A stretch of 64,000 nt of DNA from Mesorhizobium sp. WSM3862 (GTDB lineage: Bacteria > Pseudomonadota > Alphaproteobacteria > Rhizobiales > Rhizobiaceae): positions 62,001-126,000 of the forward strand of contig NZ_NSGE01000013.1 of the NCBI RefSeq assembly GCF_002294985.1, in the 5' to 3' direction. Below, piece after piece: positions 61,464 to 64,000 of the stretch. The notes under the pieces were generated by a model. The model was not told the DNA's origin, did not search any database, and was given only the letters and a program-made list of their open reading frames with translations. The stretch's first letter is position 1; each line of letters begins with the position of its first letter. Both the position numbers and the translations under genes were made by a program.

Positions 61464-63554
61464 ATGGCCAATCCAACTGATAATCCGAGGATGATTCGGG
61501 AATTCCTGCCCCTCGACGTCAGGGAAGTCTTCGATTTCTTTCTTCGTCGGTGGAAGCTGGTGTGCGGAATTGCCGTCATCACTTTCACACTGTTTATGGC
61601 TGCCGCATATATTCTTCCGACAACATACACCGGCGTCTCTCAGATATTGCTTGACGCTCCGATCGACTATATGACTCCACAGGATTACTCCAATTCTGAT
61701 TTTTCTGACAATCCAACGTTCATTGAAAGTCAGATCGCTGTCTTGAGGTCTGCGTCACTTCTTCAGCAGGTCGTCGACAGCCAAAAGCTGGCGGAAGACC
61801 CCAAGATAGGACCGGGAGCATTGATATGGCTCCAGAACGCGCTGGGAGTTTCGCGCGTCGGGCTTGGCAACGTCATTGAGCTTGATGTAGGCGCCTACGA
61901 TCCGGAAAAAGCGGCATCGCTCGCGAACGCGATTGCCCAGGCCTATGTAGCAGATCGAATAAGGTCCCGTTACGAAGGGGTCCAGAAGGCCTCCTCGTGG
62001 CTCAGCGATCGGGCCGCCTATCTGCGAGCGGAACTCAGCCGTTCGGAGCAAGCTGTCCAGAAGTTTCGGATCGATCACAATTTAGTGGCGACGCAGGCGG
62101 GCAGCTTGACTGACCAGCAGCTGTCCGAGTTGAACGTCGCCCTAATCAACGCGCGCGCCGAGTTATCCGAGAAACGTTCGCAATATCAGCAAGTTAGCAA
62201 GGTACAGGCTGCCGGAGGTGACATCCAGTCGATTCCGGACGTGCTGCAGTCGGTGGTGATTAACGCGCTCAGGGCTCAGCTCTCCGGAGTGACCCGGCGG
62301 GAAGCCGACCTCAAATTGAAGTATGGCGAGCGGCATCCCGAGGTCTTGTCCGCTCAGGCCGAGCGCCGCGACATCGAGGGACAGATCGCTGCCGAAGTCC
62401 AGCGCCTGATCGGCAATCTGAAGAACGAGGTCGACGCGGCCGAAGCTCGGGAGGCTTCTCTGGCTCGCGCCCTGGACTCGGTATCCAACCGCTCCGAAAT
62501 CGAAGGTCAGGTTGGCGTCCAGTTACGCGATCTGGAGAGGATCGCGGCCGCGAACAAGGAACTCTTTGAGACGTTCCTGTCACGCGCCAAGCTCACCGAA
62601 GAGAAATCCACCCTCCTCAACAGCGGCGTGCGTGTAATCACCGATGCGAGCGTTCCTGGCGCGCCAAGCTTCCCAAACAGGCCTCTTTTTGCGGCTTTGG
62701 GTGTGGTTTTCGGCATCTTCTTCGGGGGCGCCGGCGCCGTGCTGCGTGAACTCTTCGCTTCCGGCTTCATGGCAAAGAAGCAGATCGAGGAAGAATTGGC
62801 AGTTCCGGTTCTTGCGTCGATGCCAAGGATGTCAGGCTGGTCGAAAGACGTCCATGCTCAGCCTGTGGCCTATCTCGAGCGCAAACCGCTCTCCAGGTAC
62901 AGCGAAGCGGTGCGGCGGCTTCGCCTCGGTATCCAGGCCACGCCGGAACTGGACCGTTCGCCGCGCCTGGTGCTCGTGACATCAGCGATGCCCGGGGAAG
63001 GCAAGACAACGCTGGCATTGAGCCTGGCTTGCTCGGCGGCTGCCGACGGCGAACGGGTTCTGGTCATCGACGCGGACTTGCGTCTTTCGGCCGCCACGGC
63101 CTTCTTCGGCATGGCTGACAAGGTCGGATTGGTCGATCTCCTGACTTTGCCGGTGAAGGCCGCAAACGCGATCCATCTGGACGAACGCTCGGGCATATCC
63201 ATGCTGCCCGCAGGAGCAAGAACCCGCAACCCGCCTGCCCTTCTTGCTTCGGCGCGAATGCGCTCGCTGCTTGAAGAAGTTCGGGGAAAATTCGACACGG
63301 TGATCATTGACGCACCACCCGTCGGACCCGCGGCCGATGCCTCGATCCTGGCCAGGCATGTCGACAAGGTCGTCTTCGTCGTGAGGTGGCGGGAAACCTC
63401 GCGCGAGGCCGTTGCCGAAGGAATTCGACATCTTGGCGATCGGTCCAAGCTTGCGGGCATTGCCCTGACGATGGTGGACGAACCAAAGCTGCCCAGATAC
63501 GGCCGTTACACGTCGCTCGAAAGCAGTGTCTCGGACAGTTACTACCTCAATTAG
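61464..63554 (+). CDS. Polysaccharide co-polymerase with BY-type tyrosine kinase (Wzc/ExoP-like)
   Basis: A 696-residue inner-membrane protein. A Wzz-type N-terminal chain-length domain is bounded by transmembrane segments at about residues 33-52 (LVCGIAVITFTLFMAAAYIL) and 406-427 (PLFAALGVVFGIFFGGAGAV), with a long periplasmic coiled-coil-like part between. The cytoplasmic domain has the BY-kinase motifs Walker A SAMPGEGKTTLA (about 507), Walker A' VLVIDADLR (about 532) and Walker B TVIIDAPPVGPAADA (about 612). The tail YGRYTSLESSVSDSYYLN has several Tyr for autophosphorylation. It controls length and export of exopolysaccharide. Upstream in-frame starts (GTG 61437) are possible; the ATG at 61464 is a choice of convenience. 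Confidence 0.87.
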   Translation: MANPTDNPRMIREFLPLDVREVFDFFLRRWKLVCGIAVITFTLFMAAAYILPTTYTGVSQILLDAPIDYMTPQDYSNSDFSDNPTFIESQIAVLRSASLLQQVVDSQKLAEDPKIGPGALIWLQNALGVSRVGLGNVIELDVGAYDPEKAASLANAIAQAYVADRIRSRYEGVQKASSWLSDRAAYLRAELSRSEQAVQKFRIDHNLVATQAGSLTDQQLSELNVALINARAELSEKRSQYQQVSKVQAAGGDIQSIPDVLQSVVINALRAQLSGVTRREADLKLKYGERHPEVLSAQAERRDIEGQIAAEVQRLIGNLKNEVDAAEAREASLARALDSVSNRSEIEGQVGVQLRDLERIAAANKELFETFLSRAKLTEEKSTLLNSGVRVITDASVPGAPSFPNRPLFAALGVVFGIFFGGAGAVLRELFASGFMAKKQIEEELAVPVLASMPRMSGWSKDVHAQPVAYLERKPLSRYSEAVRRLRLGIQATPELDRSPRLVLVTSAMPGEGKTTLALSLACSAAADGERVLVIDADLRLSAATAFFGMADKVGLVDLLTLPVKAANAIHLDERSGISMLPAGARTRNPPALLASARMRSLLEEVRGKFDTVIIDAPPVGPAADASILARHVDKVVFVVRWRETSREAVAEGIRHLGDRSKLAGIALTMVDEPKLPRYGRYTSLESSVSDSYYLN

Positions 63555-63574
63555 GGAAGAGACAGTATTGCGTC

Positions 63575-64000
63575 ATGCTGCACACTAACTTCTGCAACAA
63601 CGGTTTTCCTGACTCGGCGGACAAAAGTCACGGCGGCGAAGCTGCGCGCTGGTGCGTGGTCCAGACGCACCAGCATTCCGAGAGCCTTGCCGAGCGGCAC
63701 CTGCTATCGCAGAACTTCCGGACCTATCTGCCCAAGCGCAGGCGAACCGTCCGGCACGCCCGCAGGGTCAGGACCGTCTCCAGCGCGTATTTCGACTGCT
63801 ATCTGTTCGTCTCCCTGGCTGTCCATCAGCAGAGCTGGTACCCGATCAACTCGACCGTGGGCGTCCGAAAGCTCGTCATGAGCAAGGGCATGCCGGTACC
63901 GGCGCCTTATGGGGTGGTTGAATCCTTGATATCGGCAACCGATGAGGACGGGATTTTGCACCCGGACATCCTGTTGAGGCCGGGCCAGAAAATCAGGATC
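63575..64000 (+). CDS. NusG/RfaH-like transcription antiterminator (3' end outside window)
   Basis: The first 142 residues of a NusG-family protein, running past the window end. Residues 24-60 begin the NGN domain (ARWCVVQTHQHSESLAERHL, then LSQNFRTYLPKRRRTVRHAR), and TVSSAYFDCYLFVSLAVHQQ and GVRKLVMSKGMPVPAPYGVV follow, as in RfaH. The end LLRPGQKIRI is the beginning of the KOW domain. RfaH-type paralogues promote transcription of long polysaccharide operons. It follows the Wzc/ExoP-type gene by 20 bases, in the same direction. The ATG has GGGAAGAGA 15-23 bases upstream, a loose spacing. Confidence 0.82.
   Translation, partial: MLHTNFCNNGFPDSADKSHGGEAARWCVVQTHQHSESLAERHLLSQNFRTYLPKRRRTVRHARRVRTVSSAYFDCYLFVSLAVHQQSWYPINSTVGVRKLVMSKGMPVPAPYGVVESLISATDEDGILHPDILLRPGQKIRI

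Overview
The window reads as a chromosomal stretch of a high-GC alphaproteobacterium of the order Hyphomicrobiales, most likely Mesorhizobium or a close relative. The reasons are the rhizobial-style ABC-transporter catabolic operons (ribose/xylose type and Aap general amino acid type), a membrane-anchored OtsA beside a glycogen-debranching-type GH15 enzyme, a NasT/NasS-controlled nitrate assimilation operon, GGAAC-N16-CGTT promoters of the EcfG general stress response, and an exopolysaccharide co-polymerase/tyrosine kinase at the right edge. The genus is inferred from gene content only. I see no rRNA, tRNA, insertion sequence, prophage or CRISPR array.

Layout. 0-9 kb: a catabolic block for an unidentified, possibly sulfated sugar or polyol (RpiR regulator, two TIM-barrel sugar isomerases/epimerases, a formylglycine sulfatase, a ribose-type ABC transporter, a LacI regulator with two matching operator sequences, a 2-hydroxyacid dehydrogenase). 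9-16 kb: a stress block (a small secreted protein behind an EcfG promoter, a bidirectional terminator, otsB-otsA behind a second EcfG promoter, an amylo-alpha-1,6-glucosidase-like enzyme, a GT4 glycosyltransferase). 15.7-22.6 kb: a pentitol/hexitol operon (AraC regulator, xylose-type ABC transporter, ribitol 2-dehydrogenase, two more SDRs). 22.8-32.1 kb: nitrate assimilation (nasT-nasS, then a leader with an NtrC-like site, a sigma-54 promoter, a two-hairpin ANTAR-target RNA and an overlapping terminator, followed by a small Tat-like protein, narK-type transporter, nirB, nirD and nasA).

32.1-38 kb: a GntR-linked sugar-acid type block (FAD oxidase, HpaI-type aldolase, tartronate semialdehyde reductase-like protein, AroE-like dehydrogenase, SDR, RidA). 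38.2-53.9 kb: a long co-directional block (two SDRs, LysR, AapJQMP-type transporter, FAD-linked D-2-hydroxyacid dehydrogenase, ThDP enzyme, HyuA/HyuB ATP-dependent amidohydrolase pair, aminotransferase, uronate-dehydrogenase-like enzyme). The ThDP-to-aminotransferase genes are joined by 4-base ATGA overlaps, so they look like one pathway whose substrate is not obvious. This is the best candidate here for an undescribed pathway. 54-60 kb: class III aminotransferase, L-2-hydroxyglutarate-oxidase-like enzyme, enoyl-CoA hydratase, 3-hydroxyacyl-CoA dehydrogenase and a Crp/Fnr regulator. 60.5-64 kb: the left edge of an exopolysaccharide locus (small membrane protein, Wzc/ExoP-type co-polymerase with BY-kinase, and a NusG/RfaH-like antiterminator that runs off the window).

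The nitrate leader is the clearest regulatory device. NasS, without nitrate, should hold NasT. Freed NasT should stabilise two AnnGnn hexaloop hairpins, the second of which shares bases with the 5' arm of an intrinsic terminator, so nitrate would permit read-through while NtrC/sigma-54 supplies the nitrogen-limitation signal. In both sugar ABC operons the spacer after the binding-protein gene is filled with short repeats able to fold, which may shape transcript abundance.
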